From NCBI GenBank assembly GCA_036346255.1, contig CM070639.1, positions 2,056,001 to 2,120,000 on the forward strand: a stretch of 64,000 bases of DNA. The letters are read 5' to 3'. Under the pieces are notes generated by a model. The model saw only the letters and a program-made list of their open reading frames with translations, was not told the origin of the DNA and did no database searches. Source of the DNA: Ampelocalamus luodianensis (Eukaryota > Streptophyta > Magnoliopsida > Poales > Poaceae). How positions within the stretch are numbered: the first letter of the stretch is position 1; each line of letters starts with the position of its first letter. The translations under genes and the position numbers were made by a program. Positions 44,847 to 56,871 of the stretch are shown in pieces.

Positions 44847-46490
44847 GTTATTTTTTTAAAAAAATTATAGGCAGGTGCCTACAACTTTAATTAAGTGGAA
44901 GAAAAGTTGAAACCAGATGGTTTATATATACAAACAGGCAATAGGGCCAGCTAAAAAAGAAGGTAGGAGTTTACTCCCCCGGAATGGCAAACGTTAGGTG
45001 CACCGCTCCCACCAGACACCATGTTCTTGCTTCCCCTTTTATCTTCAGCAGAAGTGTTCGAGTGGATGTGCTTTTGCTTTCGAACACCCTCTCATTACGC
45101 GCTTTCCATAATTCTCATGTTACTAAAGTAAGCACAGTTGGAAAGGCCTTTTTATGTTTTCTAGTTGCGCCACATGCAGTGGCAAATCATCAAATCCACT
45201 CTTTTGGAGTGGTAAATAATCAATTTTCCCTTTCCCAAGTTACTCAAATGAGCAGAAGTAGGTGATGCCTGCCATCACAGCTGTGATACTCTAGCCCTTG
45301 TTGTTTCTTATATTGGCATGTTCGTTCTGTAAATGTGAATGCTAGAGTGTTGCTTCAGAGATACAGAAGTGTTGCTACAGTGCATACTCATGCTTTAAGT
45401 ATTGCCTCCTGAATGAGTGAAGCAAAGTTTAGACAGGTTCCAAATTTCTTAGGTTAGAGAAACCCACAGGGAGGAATGTACAGTTTCTTAGGTTAGAGAC
45501 GCAGCACTAGCTGGCCAAACTGACCGTATATGTCACTCATCGCAGAGAAGAATTTATGCTTCGGTTTTTTTATCCTCCCTTTGAAACAAAACATCTCCAA
45601 CACTTTTATGCATCAGCTAAATATCTGCAAACGAAGTTGATTCAATTCAACACAAGGAAGTTCTGAATCCTCCCAAGCATATATATCTCACTAAAGTAAA
45701 GAAACCAACATCTGCACACTAAGACTAGTGTAAAGAAAACTCTCTGCTGATGCACCAAACCAAATGAGTAAGGAATACAAGGGGAAAGGCCCAACCAAGG
45801 TATACAAGCATATCACTTTTCCTGTGTCAATTTTCAACAGGGGCATGGAAACATATAATATTATTCCAAATGCAACCCAGTATGTGCCATTTTTTTTATA
45901 AAAAAAACGCTATCTATATGGATGCAATCTTCGTTGTAGCTATCGCTGATCACAGAGACAAATCGGTCGAACCTCTGAATGAGAGGCAGCTGCGCTCTCT
46001 CCTGCTCCGAGTACCCTTCAATGGCGGTCGAACCTCTGAATGAGTAGCAGAACCCATGCCCACACCTGCACAAAAGTGACATTTAACACAGCGACAGGAA
46101 TTGGAAAATGCATTGATGAATCAATAATGCTTAGTACATGCATCTTCACGGCAATGGCCATAGATGTGTGGCAGCGCCGGCAACACCGAACATACTTCAC
46201 TACTTCAGGTAACTTGGGAGTTGAATCTATCGCTTGTGCATTCAAAAGGAAGAGCATGGCCATGCAAACCAAACCATAGTGCAGAGAAACATTCTCCTGC
46301 GACGGCCCGGCTAGGCCCCTCTTGGCGTTCGTGCCGCCCGCTTGCTACCTTGCTTCTACCTCCTGCCTCCAACTTTGCTCACCTCGCTACCAAGTGAGAC
46401 TAAAATTATTTAGGCTTTGACTATGGAAAACTGTTTTATTTTTATTTTTGCACAAAACTCAGTTTGGGCAAAATAAATAAATAAATTTAA
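44847..46490. other. Gene-poor stretch
   Basis: No supported gene is seen. A phrase GGTCGAACCTCTGAATGAG occurs twice, at 45965 and 46026, with different continuation. Its open frame (VEPLNERQLRSLLLRVPFN) could be a degraded exon but is too short to assign. Confidence 0.4.
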
Positions 46491-46542
46491 ACCGCTTATT
46501 CACCCACTTTAGTCGGCCTAGTCAGCCTCCTTGATCCTACTG
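46491..46542 (+). mobile_element. Truncated copia-type LTR 3' end
   Basis: TTATTCACCCACTTTAGTCG followed by GCCT...CTCCTTGATCCTAC resembles the 3' end of the copia-type solo LTR at 54885-54923 (TATTCACCCCCCTCTAGTCG, then GCCTCCTCGATCTTACA). Only the terminal part is recognisable. Confidence 0.5.
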
Positions 46543-46552
46543 CTGGGCCATA

Positions 46553-47056
46553 TATAACATCCTAAAGTTCTGTTACTAAAATTAAATAAAAAATAATTAA
46601 AATAATTAAAGTTATTATTTTATTGGATATCTAAAATTTTAAAAGAGTTTTGTTGAATTTATTGGTTTTTAAAGTTAAAAAGAAAAAAAATAATTAATGG
46701 GGCCGCCGCAAATCTCGCCGTGCAATCTCCCGCCCCTATAAAAGGGAGCATTGGGTGCCCCTCCCCCTCATCTCTCCACCGCGAGCTCATCCCCTCTCTC
46801 CCTCCCTACTCACCGCAATCGGAGTTTTTCACCGTCGGCCTCCGAGCGCCTCCACCGCCATTCCTAATGCCGTTCGTGGAGACCCGTTGCCATCTTCCTC
46901 ACCATCAGCATCTACTCTCCACGTTCTACGCCATGCTCGCGTCGTCTTCGCCAGAGCACCCCCAGAGCCACCTCGCCATCACGGACCCGAACGCGTCGTC
47001 GCCTCCGTCCTCGCCGCCGACCACCACCACATGCTTAGGTGATGAGACCGAGAGCA
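46553..47056 (+). mobile_element. LTR fragment related to the solo LTR at 10193
   Basis: TATAACATCCTAAAG with the following TGTTACTAAAATTAAA run matches the head of the LTR at 10193. A GC-rich centre with TATAAAAG at 46737-46744 follows, then the sequence stops at the element A LTR. The rest of the LTR is missing, so this is a truncated copy. Confidence 0.65.
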
Positions 47057-47501
47057 TGACACTCCCCGTGTCACGAGCTTGATCTCATGATCGCAGGTTG
47101 TAGTTGTGTGCGGCCGAAGGTCGCCTAGAACGATCGTTGGGATCAATGGTGAAGTTCAGAAGATAGAAGATGAAAGAAGAATATCGGAAGCAAAGCAGAC
47201 GATAGCAGAATTGAGTTGAAGAGGATAAATTCTTGTATATCCCTTGAATTACAATGCATATCTCTTATATAGTCCTGCTAACTATTCTATCTCTGGAAAC
47301 AAAAAGAAACAAGGCAATTGTATAACCTATCCGATTACAGTTCGTATTTAGTCATGCATTCGGACTCTGCTATCGTATGGACTCTGCTGTCGTATCGTTA
47401 CAGGAAACTGAAACCGAAGTCTGCTTTGCCAATTCATCATGTCCAGACGTATTAGCCTTCAATTTGTGACGTTGTCGTACGTAGGTACTCCCCACATGAC
47501 A
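47057..47501 (-). repeat. Probable 3' LTR of gypsy element A
   Basis: On the minus strand a purine-rich GAGGGAGA is followed by TGTCATGTGGGGAG at 47501, a typical polypurine tract and LTR start. The other end, GTGTCA at 47057 (minus strand), is a plausible match, giving about 445 bp. The partner LTR lies outside the window. Confidence 0.5.
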
Positions 47502-47509
47502 TCTCCCTC

Positions 47510-48084
47510 GTCGTGAAGAAACAACTTGTCCTCAAGCTGAAATGAAGGATATTGCTCTTTGAAGTGTTGTACATCTTCCCACGACGTATCGGCCGCGGCC
47601 ATGCCTTCCCAACGCACAAACACCTACCATAACCCTCGAGCTTTATGAGCGTCCAGAACTTCAATGGGTGTTGGAGTAACCTTCCCATGATACAACGTCG
47701 GTAATGGCGGTGGATATTGCGGCAGCGGCCCGATAAATTGTTTCAAAAGACTGACGTGAAAAATATCATGAACCTTAGCTTTGGGAGGTAAGTTTAACCG
47801 ATATGAGACATCACCAATGCGCTCGGTTATCTGATACGGTCCATAAAACTTTGGTGCCAATTTCCCAAAGGTTTGTGCTGCTAAGAATGCAATCTTCCTG
47901 TGTTGAATTCGTAACCACACCCATTGGCCAATATTGAACTGGATGTCACGGTGATGAACATCATAGAAGTGCTTGTAACGCCGTTGGGCTTGAAGTAAGC
48001 GATCCCGAATATGGACAAGTAAGATATCTCTGTCTTTTAATAGCTCATCCACGGCTACCACTTTAGCACTGTTTGGTTCATAAC
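47510..48084 (-). pseudogene. Element A pol 3' part: integrase tail and chromodomain
   Basis: Minus-strand gypsy pol. From 48084: YEPNSAKVVAVDELLKDRD, LLQAQRRYKHFYDVHHRDIQ, IGDVSYRLNLPPKAKVHDIF and HVSLLKQFIG, which is the integrase C-terminal region. Then a chromodomain-like end, with WEDVQHFKEQYPSFQLEDK near 47550. A TAG falls in frame after RGLW near 47624, where CAG would fit, and one base is missing soon after, so the copy is dead. The upstream part of the same gene continues at 61373, because the copia-type element at 48090-61367 was inserted here. Confidence 0.85.
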
Positions 48085-48089
48085 CACGA

Positions 48090-50364
48090 TGTTGAACCGG
48101 AAAGGCGACTAGAGGGGGGGTGAATAGGAGCACGAACTCTTTTTCTCCCAAATCGAATTCAATACAAATCTCACTCCAATAGCTATGAAAGCTATGAAGA
48201 TCAATCAATCAAGCACAGCGGAAGACTTGTATTAAATCCAATCAAAACCCCGAAGCAAAACCTACAAAAACTCAAATCACCAAGTCTCGGACGGTCTGAC
48301 CTCTCAGAAATCGGTCTGACCTCTCAATACATGGGCGGTCTGACCTCTCAGAAATCGGGTCGAATATTTTTCCTAGCGGTCAGACCTCTCACACGGGCGG
48401 TCTGACCGATTTGCCTAGCGCCCGACCTCTCGGTGGGCGGATCGACCTCTAGCACGGTGAACAGGAAAATCATCCAAAACCAAACTAAAATCGGTCTAAC
48501 TTTTGATCTACAAGGCCAAACTTGACCAAATTTGGAACACACCTTCCTAAGGATATTAGGAACCTATTCCAAGCAACGATTGAGTAGATTCACTTCAAAG
48601 TTTTGACCTTTTCCAATTTACGAAGGAGGGTTCAAAGCAGGGCAAAACCAAAATGATGATTGAGATGATTTCGTGGAGGAATCAATCCAAGATGACTAAG
48701 GATGGTCTCCCATACGTCTTACCACTCTCAATCACAGAAGAATCAAGCCAAAAGCTCTCAAGAGTAAAACCCCAAAATCACCCTTTCTTTCACTAAACCG
48801 GCAAAATCAAAACTTAGATCCAAAAGCTTGCTCGTGGGTGGATGATGATCAAGATGACCTTAGATAGGTTCCCACATATCCCAGCAAGCAAGATCAAGAA
48901 GAGAAACTAAGTAAAACTCCGGATCAAAGAAACCCCAAAATCTCAAATAAAGAGGATGAACACAAAACGAAATAGAGATTCATCTTGTGAAATCTGTTGG
49001 ATTGATTTGGATAGATGGATGATTGTTGTTTACAGCCACTCCAATCTAGGAGGACAAAGCTCACCACGTGAGCACACACTCAATCCAATCCTAGAACCCT
49101 AGAGCCTCCACTCTTCTCTCTCCCTAACAACACAAATTAGGTTTAGATATCTAGGGTTAGGGCTGCTGGGCAAACACCCTCCTTATATAGTGAGGCCTAG
49201 ACCTTCTAGAAGACTAACCCTAATGAGCTCCCGTTAAGGCCCAACACAAACGGGTCACACACGCACGCATTTTAAAGCACCGTCTTCATCTCCTCTTGAC
49301 CTAATCCGCTTCTCCAACGCACCGTCTTGCGCCGCGGGTTGGCAAAGGTAACCAAGGCGGTATTTGGTAAAATTACCAAAATACCCTTCTCGGTCCTTCT
49401 CCAAGACCGAGTCCGTGACAGCGGCACTCGCTGTTCGCCACGTGTAGGTTGATCCAACGGCTCTCATCATGTCGGCAAGTCTCTCCCATCCGGCCCCACC
49501 GAAACCACCATGGCACTTGCACCGACCTCGCGCCGCTTGATTCAACCGGCGCAGACCGAATCGCCTGCTCGGTCACCTTTGTCCATCTTGCACCATACTT
49601 GAGTCCAATGACTTCACCCGCATCGCCGATCGCTCAACTCGCTCTCCAAGCCTAGTCCCGATCATCCTCGCCGTTGACCGCCGTTGACCACCAAGCAACC
49701 CGCACAACAATAGACAAGCAAATCGAAACCGGAACAAGTTCTTCACAACTTGACCCACGTTAGTCAAACATGCATCATGCAACACATATGCAATGAAACC
49801 CATGAACTTGACCTAACAAGCAACCATCACCTAACAAGCAACCATCGCCGCCACACGGGCCGACAAGTTAAGTGAAAACCGGCCGATCGCCACCCTTGGC
49901 CGGCTCGACCGCACATCGCGGCCCGACGCCAACGTAAGGCGCTCGACCGCCACCCAGGGACTTAGCCAAAATTTCAGTAATGAAATCCGCAACCTCTCTG
50001 GAAATTTCAAACGAATAAAACTTTTGTCCGGAGGCTCCAAAATTATGGGACCAAGTGCGAGAATCTCCTCACTTGCCTACACCTCTATTTTTGGCCCACT
50101 CAAAATCCAATGCCACTTATATGGACGGTCGGATCGCTCATCGACGCCGGCCGATCGCCACCCAACCGGTCGGACCGCCTACCGGCGGCCGACCGCCACC
50201 CAATTCACTGAGGCATGGGCGGTCCACCGCCACCAAGGCTGGTCGACCGCTTGAGACCGACAAAGACAAGCACTTCTCCAAACGCGTGTTTCGCGCAAAC
50301 CTCAACGTCATTGCCAATTGTCTCATCATCCTAAGATCGTGCGCATATCCCCATGACATCCACA
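48090..50364 (-). repeat. 3' LTR of the gag-only element (2275 bp)
   Basis: On the plus strand it starts TGTTGAACCGG and ends CATCCACA. It is a direct copy of 59074-61367 with many small differences at CTG/CCG sites. It contains arrays of the imperfect palindrome GGTCNGACC at 48292-48450 and 49878-49950. Confidence 0.9.
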
Positions 50365-50379
50365 ATCTCCCCCTTGATG
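50365..50379 (-). other. Polypurine tract of the gag-only element
   Basis: CATCAAGGGGGAGAT on the minus strand, directly before the 3' LTR. Confidence 0.85.
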
Positions 50380-51731
50380 AACACATTGCAATTCCCCACA
50401 AATGCAAGTTTTGAGGTTTGAAAAGTAAAAACTCGACGTTTTCGCGCAAAAACACAACTTGGTCCAAATGCAAGAGAAAGCAATGGAAAAGACCAAGATG
50501 GCTTCAAAATAGCACAGGCAAGTGAGATAAGGCAAAAGAAAGCATGAAAGCTTCAAAATCCAGAGAATCGACAAAAATCTCACTTAAGGTCCATATGAAA
50601 GAACAATTGTTCTATTTGACCTTTGATCATTGTGAGTCTTCAAGAATTGCAATTCAAGTTCAGAAACGACAATAAGATCAAAAGAATGCAATTTCAATAC
50701 TCCCCCTCACTATGATCATCATTTTACAAGAGAAAAAGCTAAAGCTCCCCCTTTGACAATGAGAAGCCATTTCTTCTCCTTTTTACAAAACTTCTCCCCA
50801 TAACATCCTGAACTTCTCCCCCTTATCTTGAAAGCTCTTTTTCACATTTTTGCCAAAACTTCTTCCCCTTTGACAATGGATTCATCAAGGAATCATCCCT
50901 TCCTCTCATCTAGAGATAACAAGTGCAACAATATGGAAGAAGCAAAAGAAAGAGCATGCATGAAGTGCAAAGGGGTGGCTTCATTTTTGTTTTGATTTTT
51001 TTAATTTTTAGTAAAGAGAAGCTTTGGGGATTACTCAATTGAACAGCTAGCATTTCTACCATTACTCAAGATACAACAAGCCCGACAAAGCTAGCAAGAT
51101 CATATTAAGACATGTATAGCAAAGCTTGCTTAGTGAGCTCAAAATACCACAAGTTGTTGGATTAAATTAAGCAACGCTTCAAAATTAGCAAGTTCAACAA
51201 CAGGTATTCTGAAGTGATAATGACCATGTCAGAATGTCATTGTGAGATCCAGAAGCTAGCAAAGACCATCTCAGAGACAAATAAAACCTGAATTGAATCA
51301 TTTAGCTCAAATTGTCTCAAAAGCTCAAATTTCTCAACAGATTTTATTTTCAATAAATATTGAAGTTGAGTAGAGGTCTATCTTGGTGAATAAGATCCTG
51401 GACTAGGAGCCATCCACAAACTCTTCCCAAGCTTCAACCAATTTTCACAATTTGTTTTCTTAGCCATGTGCTAGATCTCAAGCCTTGTCGCGACCATCCG
51501 AAGCAACAAAAGCTTAAAAGAGTGGTCTAGGTCATCCAAAACTCCCTCTGAGTTCATGCCTAGTACAATGGCAAGCAGTCTCATGAGAAAGAATTGGTGA
51601 GATCAGTTCTTTCGCACAAAAGAGATCATTTTCATTTTGCACAAGGGCTGTTTTAGATTCTTTTAAAAGAACTAAAAGCACACAGATGATCAATTCTAGA
51701 TTCCAGAGCTAACAAAGCAATTTTGACAGGG
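50380..51731 (-). other. Non-coding interior of the gag-only element, left part
   Basis: A- and C-rich on the plus strand, with CTCCCC and CAAAAGC phrases and no open frame of note. It resumes at 54929 after the solo LTR. Confidence 0.6.
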
Positions 51732-52307
51732 CCAATTGAAAGATCTAGACCCGCCATTATGTGGTAATGGTGTTTTGGTGATTAATGATAAATCTAATTG
51801 GGAGACTAACACTTTTATTGATATACATATTGTGTAGTCTTATTTGGATATAAAGGTGAAAATCATGAAGGCATGCAAGTGATTAAGTTATTAATGACAA
51901 ATGCACTTGTGAGACTAACACTCCTATTGTTATATCAAGTTTAGTCTCACTTGATATAAAAGCAAAAATCCAAACAGTATGTATTCATTAATGAAAATCT
52001 ATTTGTGAGACTAACAATTCTATTAATTATCTATTGCTTAGTCTCGTTTGGATATAAAGATGAAAATACAAGAGGTATGCATTCTACTTCTTATTATTAT
52101 ATCTTGTTGCATTCTCGAATCCAAAATATAGGTTAAACTCCACCAAAAGGTTAACTTGGATATGTGCATATGTTTCATTACACATTTGTGTATGCACACA
52201 TTTAGGGGAGTTCATTCTATATTTTGTGGTTTCATTAGTATTGATCCATATTCTCTTTCCACATATATTAAGGATCTTTACTTTGAAACATATCCTTGAA
52301 TATATTT

Positions 52308-52437
52308 AACTTGTGTAGTTAATATATTCATATGAGTATATACAACTTGTGTAGTTTGTATACACTCATATTTGGTATATATAACTTGTGTAGTTCATAT
52401 ATACATATATGTGAGTATATATATAACTTGTGTAGTT
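52308..52437 (+). repeat. Four copies of AACTTGTGTAGTT in an AT-rich array
   Basis: Copies start at 52308, 52344, 52383 and 52425, separated by TATATAC-type spacers, inside the copia-type solo LTR. Confidence 0.85.
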
Positions 52438-53572
52438 TATATATACTCATGTTTATCTATATTCAATTATTTGAGATTATGTTGTGGGACTAACATGTGT
52501 GCTAAGATGTTTGAAGACTTAGTCCCAATTCATGGATGGCGACATGGTAAGGGAAATGCATGACAATAGAGGGATCATGACTAATAGCTTGATAGCATGT
52601 TCTTGTGCCTTATGGATCAAGTTAGGATCATGAATGCATTTGAATTTGAGTTTTGGAAACTCTAAGTGTTTTTGTCGAAATCGGATGAACCGCGTGTTAT
52701 GGGCGGTTCGACCGCTACTGCGGTTCGACCGATCTTGGTGCGGTATGACCGCACATCGGTCGTTCCGATTTCTAGTTGGCGGTTGCATAAAACCGTAACC
52801 GATGCATTTTGGCTCGAGCTCTCTCGAAAATCGGTCGCACCGCTTTTGAGAACGGTTGTACGCGATGCGATTGCACCGAATTTTGTATGGCGGTATGTAT
52901 TTTCCGAGAGCATGTCATTTGGCGTTATTGGAAACCCCGCAATCGGTAGTACCGCTCCTTGTGCGTATTCGGATAGCGTAGTACCGCAATTTGGTTGGTG
53001 GTTGTACCGGTCCGTGTTTTTCAACAGCTTGTTTAGAAGCATTTATGCAGGTATATCTTGGTAATTAATGTTAATCATTATGAGACTAACATTTCCATTA
53101 GTTGGATGAATAGATTATGTTCCAGGGTAATGAAGACTTCGGATGGCATCATGAGTTGATCGTCATCAAGTAAAGGTTCAAGAAGGGGATGCATCATGTG
53201 TTGATGCATATCAAGATCTTGAAGAAGAGATGATCATGAGTTGATCATCAAGTCAAGAGAAAACCCATCATGTGTTGATCGAGGTCAAGTAAAGAATGCA
53301 TCATGGGTTGATGCATGTAAAGATGATGACCCGGACTTGAAGTGAAGATGTGCGTCATCAACCTTCAAGAAGATGCTCAAGGCAAAGGTATGACTAGCTA
53401 GGGCTAAGGATGTGCTCCTAGTCTTTTACCGGTCTTGGTGTTTGGTTGGAAGACCGGATTGCTAGTATAGGTTGTCGTACTATTAAGAGGGTCTTGTCTA
53501 GTAGCTTGAGTCTCATCATGTGTTAATAACTCAATCTCACTTGCTCTAGCTCACTCTAACATGTTGCCTATA

Positions 53573-53758
53573 TTTGCGAATGTGTTTTGCAAATAGTTGA
53601 GGCTCATGGATAATCCTTGTAGCATGTGACTATACTTTGCAAATGTGTTTTGCAAATGGTTGAAGTCCATGTACCTACTCCTTGTGGCATGATCTAAGTT
53701 TGCAAATGTGTTTTGCAAATTGTTGGGATTCATGTATCTTCCTTGGCATGGTCTAAGA
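53573..53758. repeat. Three tandem copies of a 63-bp unit
   Basis: Units start at 53573, 53636 and 53699, each opening TTTGC(A/G)AATGTGTTTTGCAAA. The period is divisible by 3, so one frame on the minus strand shows a 21-residue repeat (LQNTFA), but this lies in LTR DNA and is not taken as a gene. Confidence 0.88.
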
Positions 53759-54928
53759 TTGCTTGTTGCTATCATTTGGACTTAGACCATGGTAGTGGCT
53801 CTTGAAGTTGTGCCTTTTGATTTGATAAAATGTGTTTGAGATCAAATCAAATAGGTGGGTTGTGTAGCCCACTGAATAAGCTTTCAATAGAGTCCAAGAT
53901 CACTCAATTTCGACATCGGAGTCAAAAGTTATGACCTTTTACCGAGTGTCGCCTGCATGTTGATTTTGAGCTGCGGTACGACCATGCCGTGTAAAGAGCG
54001 GTATGATCGCCAGAACAGTTGTACCGGCCCTTGTGAGGGCGGCACGACCGCAAATGGTCAGAACGGCTAGTTTTTGGCTGTTCGCCTCCAAACGGCTAGT
54101 TTTTGGTGTAGGGGCTATAAATACCCCTTTGGCCGGTTGAGAGACAACCTTTGGCATCCCATTTCACTCTCTTGAGCTAGTGTGAGCTTCTCCACTCAAT
54201 TGTGCATGTGTTGCACCTTGTGAGCAAGGAGAGAGGTCTCTAGTTGCATGTGTTGCATCTAGAGGTGGATTTTGTATCCACTTGAGCTTGTGCATTCGTT
54301 GCATGTGGTGAGAGTCAAGCAAGGGGCTTGGCTTATTACTCTTGGTGTTTGCCGACACCTAGACGGCGTGGAGGCGTCGTGCGTCGGTGATCTTCTCAAG
54401 TGAAGCTTGTGAGAAGACCCGGGCGTTTGTGAGTGGCTTGGTGCTCGCCATCTCCGGAGTGGAGTAAGAGCAACCCTAGTGGAGCGAGGTGTTTGATACC
54501 TCGGAGGAAGGCTTAATTGGTGGAGCCGGCCCAATAGGTTTGGGTTTCCCTCAACGTGGATTATGGGAGACCGGCAAGTCTCACCACCACAGTAAAACAT
54601 CATTGTGTCCGTGTGCTTCTTGTGATTAGCTTTCATATGCTTTACTTTGTGAAATTTACATTTATTGTATAATTGCTTATTCATTTGTATGATTGCTATC
54701 TTGTATGTGCTTGATTGATCATATCATTAGTTGATAGCTTACAAGTCATTGCTAAATTGCTCTATTTATTATTGACTTGTATTGTTGGTTCACCTAGTTG
54801 TTTTAGGCGTTAATTGTGCTAAACCGAATTGACATTTAGCTTCCGCATTAGAAATCGGTTTTAGCGCTTAGAAGTTTTAAATTGACTATTCACCCCCCTC
54901 TAGTCGGCCTCCTCGATCTTACACCAAT

Positions 54929-56871
54929 GTCGCAAAAGGATCACTAATTGTGCAACTAGCTAAAAGATCCACAAATTGTAGTTTTTAGTTCAAGTTGTCT
55001 TAAAGTTCTAGCTCATTCAGCAAAGACTTAGCTACACATGTGAAAGCATGATAATTCTAGCAAGTCAAAGAACTAGACACGATCTTTGAGCAGGAATTGA
55101 AATACTAAAGCTCAAGAGGGTAAAAAGCAAAGCTTCATCAAATTAAAAGACGAGCAGTAAAGCTTATATTACAATGCATCTTTTTGGATTTTTCATATGA
55201 ATGCAATATGATACAATGAGATGCATGAAAAAGTAAAAGCCTAAAAAGATCAAAAAGATCCAAAGAAGATACCACTTGAAGAAGGTATCAGAAAAGATCC
55301 ACAAAACGTTTACAAGAACAAGGAAAGTTCAGATGAACAAAGAAGGTTCAGAAAAGAAACAACTCCCCCTCAAACCAACCCATAGGGATAGATTATCCCT
55401 AACTTGCTTCTCAAGGTGGCAAACCTTGTTTGGTCAAAAAGCTTTGAGGGGAGATGCCAAAAGAGCCTTGGACTCCACAAGAACTAGCACAAAGACTTCA
55501 AACTCTACAAGATCTCTAGAGAAAGCAACTCGAAAAGCCAAGGAGCGAAACACCAACACTAACAAGACATACAGGCAACTCAAAAACCTGCTAAGGACTA
55601 GTGACTGGGAAACAAGCTCGACCTAGGCTATGAGAGAAGTGCATCCTAGAAAACCATGGGATAAGAAGAGTGCCTAGAAAAGACACGTGCTAGAACAGAG
55701 CCTCCTATCTACCCTGAACTCAACAAGCCCAAAATGCCATGCAAGGTAGACTAGGGATACCATACATAAGAGTAAGGTATAGAAGCTCGAACCTGAGTCA
55801 CACTGCTTGGCAGTGAGATGTAGTCATGATGGATGAAGATCCATTCCTTGAAACTCCAGAAAGTAGTTGCGGTCACCCATCATCCTCATCTCAAATTCCT
55901 TCATCTCCAAGAAGTGATAGCCAACATTGAATGCACAAATGAAGAAGAACCAACAGCTAGAGTCTTTGACCACTTGTTGGACCACATGTTCTTCTTCTCA
56001 ACTGAAAGACTACACCACAGAGACAGAAAAAGTCTATGCCTTGCATGCTGGGTTAGTGAGACATTATCTAGGGAAACGATTCAAGACACATGACTAGCAG
56101 GATAGCAAGAAATGATCCAAAGCTCATTAAAGCATATAATCAACAATTCAGACATGAGCATAAAGATAGACAAATCAATTGCAAAGACATGCTATCCAAG
56201 ATATGACAAAGCTCAAACTATCCTTAATCCACAATAAGGCATAGGAGCAAGCAAGCAAGCACATAGCATATCACACAACATATATCTAGTCAAGGGTAAA
56301 GTATGCTAGTGAAGCTATGGCAAAGCTCATATATCCACAATTAACAATACAAAGATAATAACCATGTAAGCATAAGCATGTTAGAGAACAAATCATGATC
56401 AAGGTATGCTAACATGGAATCAAGTAAGAATGTGGATACATATAGCAAAAATCAACACGAGCAAGATTAATCATGTACAAAACAACACAGGCTCGTGAAG
56501 ACAAATCCAAGCTTATACATCCATGGAAATAAAGAACAACAGTCTAATACATGGATACATAAGCAAGAATCAATCATGAGCAATATAATAAAGGTACAAG
56601 ACAAAGACAAGCTCATGTTGACAAACCAAACTTATATACCCATGGAAATAATGAATAACAATCTAGTTCATGAATACATAAGCAAGGTACTAGCAAAGGC
56701 ATGATAAAAGATATCAAAAGAATAACACATGCCAATATGATACAAGTAAGCACAAAACAAGCACAACATGCCAAGATTGAATAATCATGAAGGTAAATGC
56801 ATGAAGGTATAAGATTGCTCACAAAACATGTGAAGACACCGATCATGAAAGCACATGCCTCTTGGAGGCCA
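54929..56871 (-). other. Non-coding interior of the gag-only element, right part
   Basis: A-rich on the plus strand with ACATGCATAAGC-like phrases and local repeats such as CCATGGAAATAA (56521 and 56641). A pol region would be expected here in an autonomous copia element. None is seen. Confidence 0.6.

Larger units (their letters stand above)
51737..54923 (+). mobile_element. Copia-type solo LTR, 3187 bp, TSD CCAAT
   Basis: It begins TGAAAGATCTAGACCC and ends CCTCGATCTTACA, with CCAAT on both sides (51732-51736 and 54924-54928). It has no internal region. It is rich in short internal arrays: AACTTGTGTAGTT (52308-52437), a 63-bp unit (53573-53758), CATCATG-GTTGAT phrases (53140-53320) and GGTTCGACCG palindromes (52700-52760). 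Its terminal TATTCACCCCCCTCTAGTCG is shared with the LTRs of the gag-only element, so the two are related families. Confidence 0.9.

Noticed and set aside
52308..53758. Arrays of short direct repeats as a CRISPR-like locus
   Set aside because: Repeats and spacers are AT-rich and variable, lie in an LTR with target duplications, and the genome is a plant. Ordinary LTR subrepeats explain them.
53551..53775. 74-residue repeat protein on the minus strand (LQNTFA repeats)
   Set aside because: It is the translation of a 63-bp tandem repeat inside a solo LTR and has no gene context.
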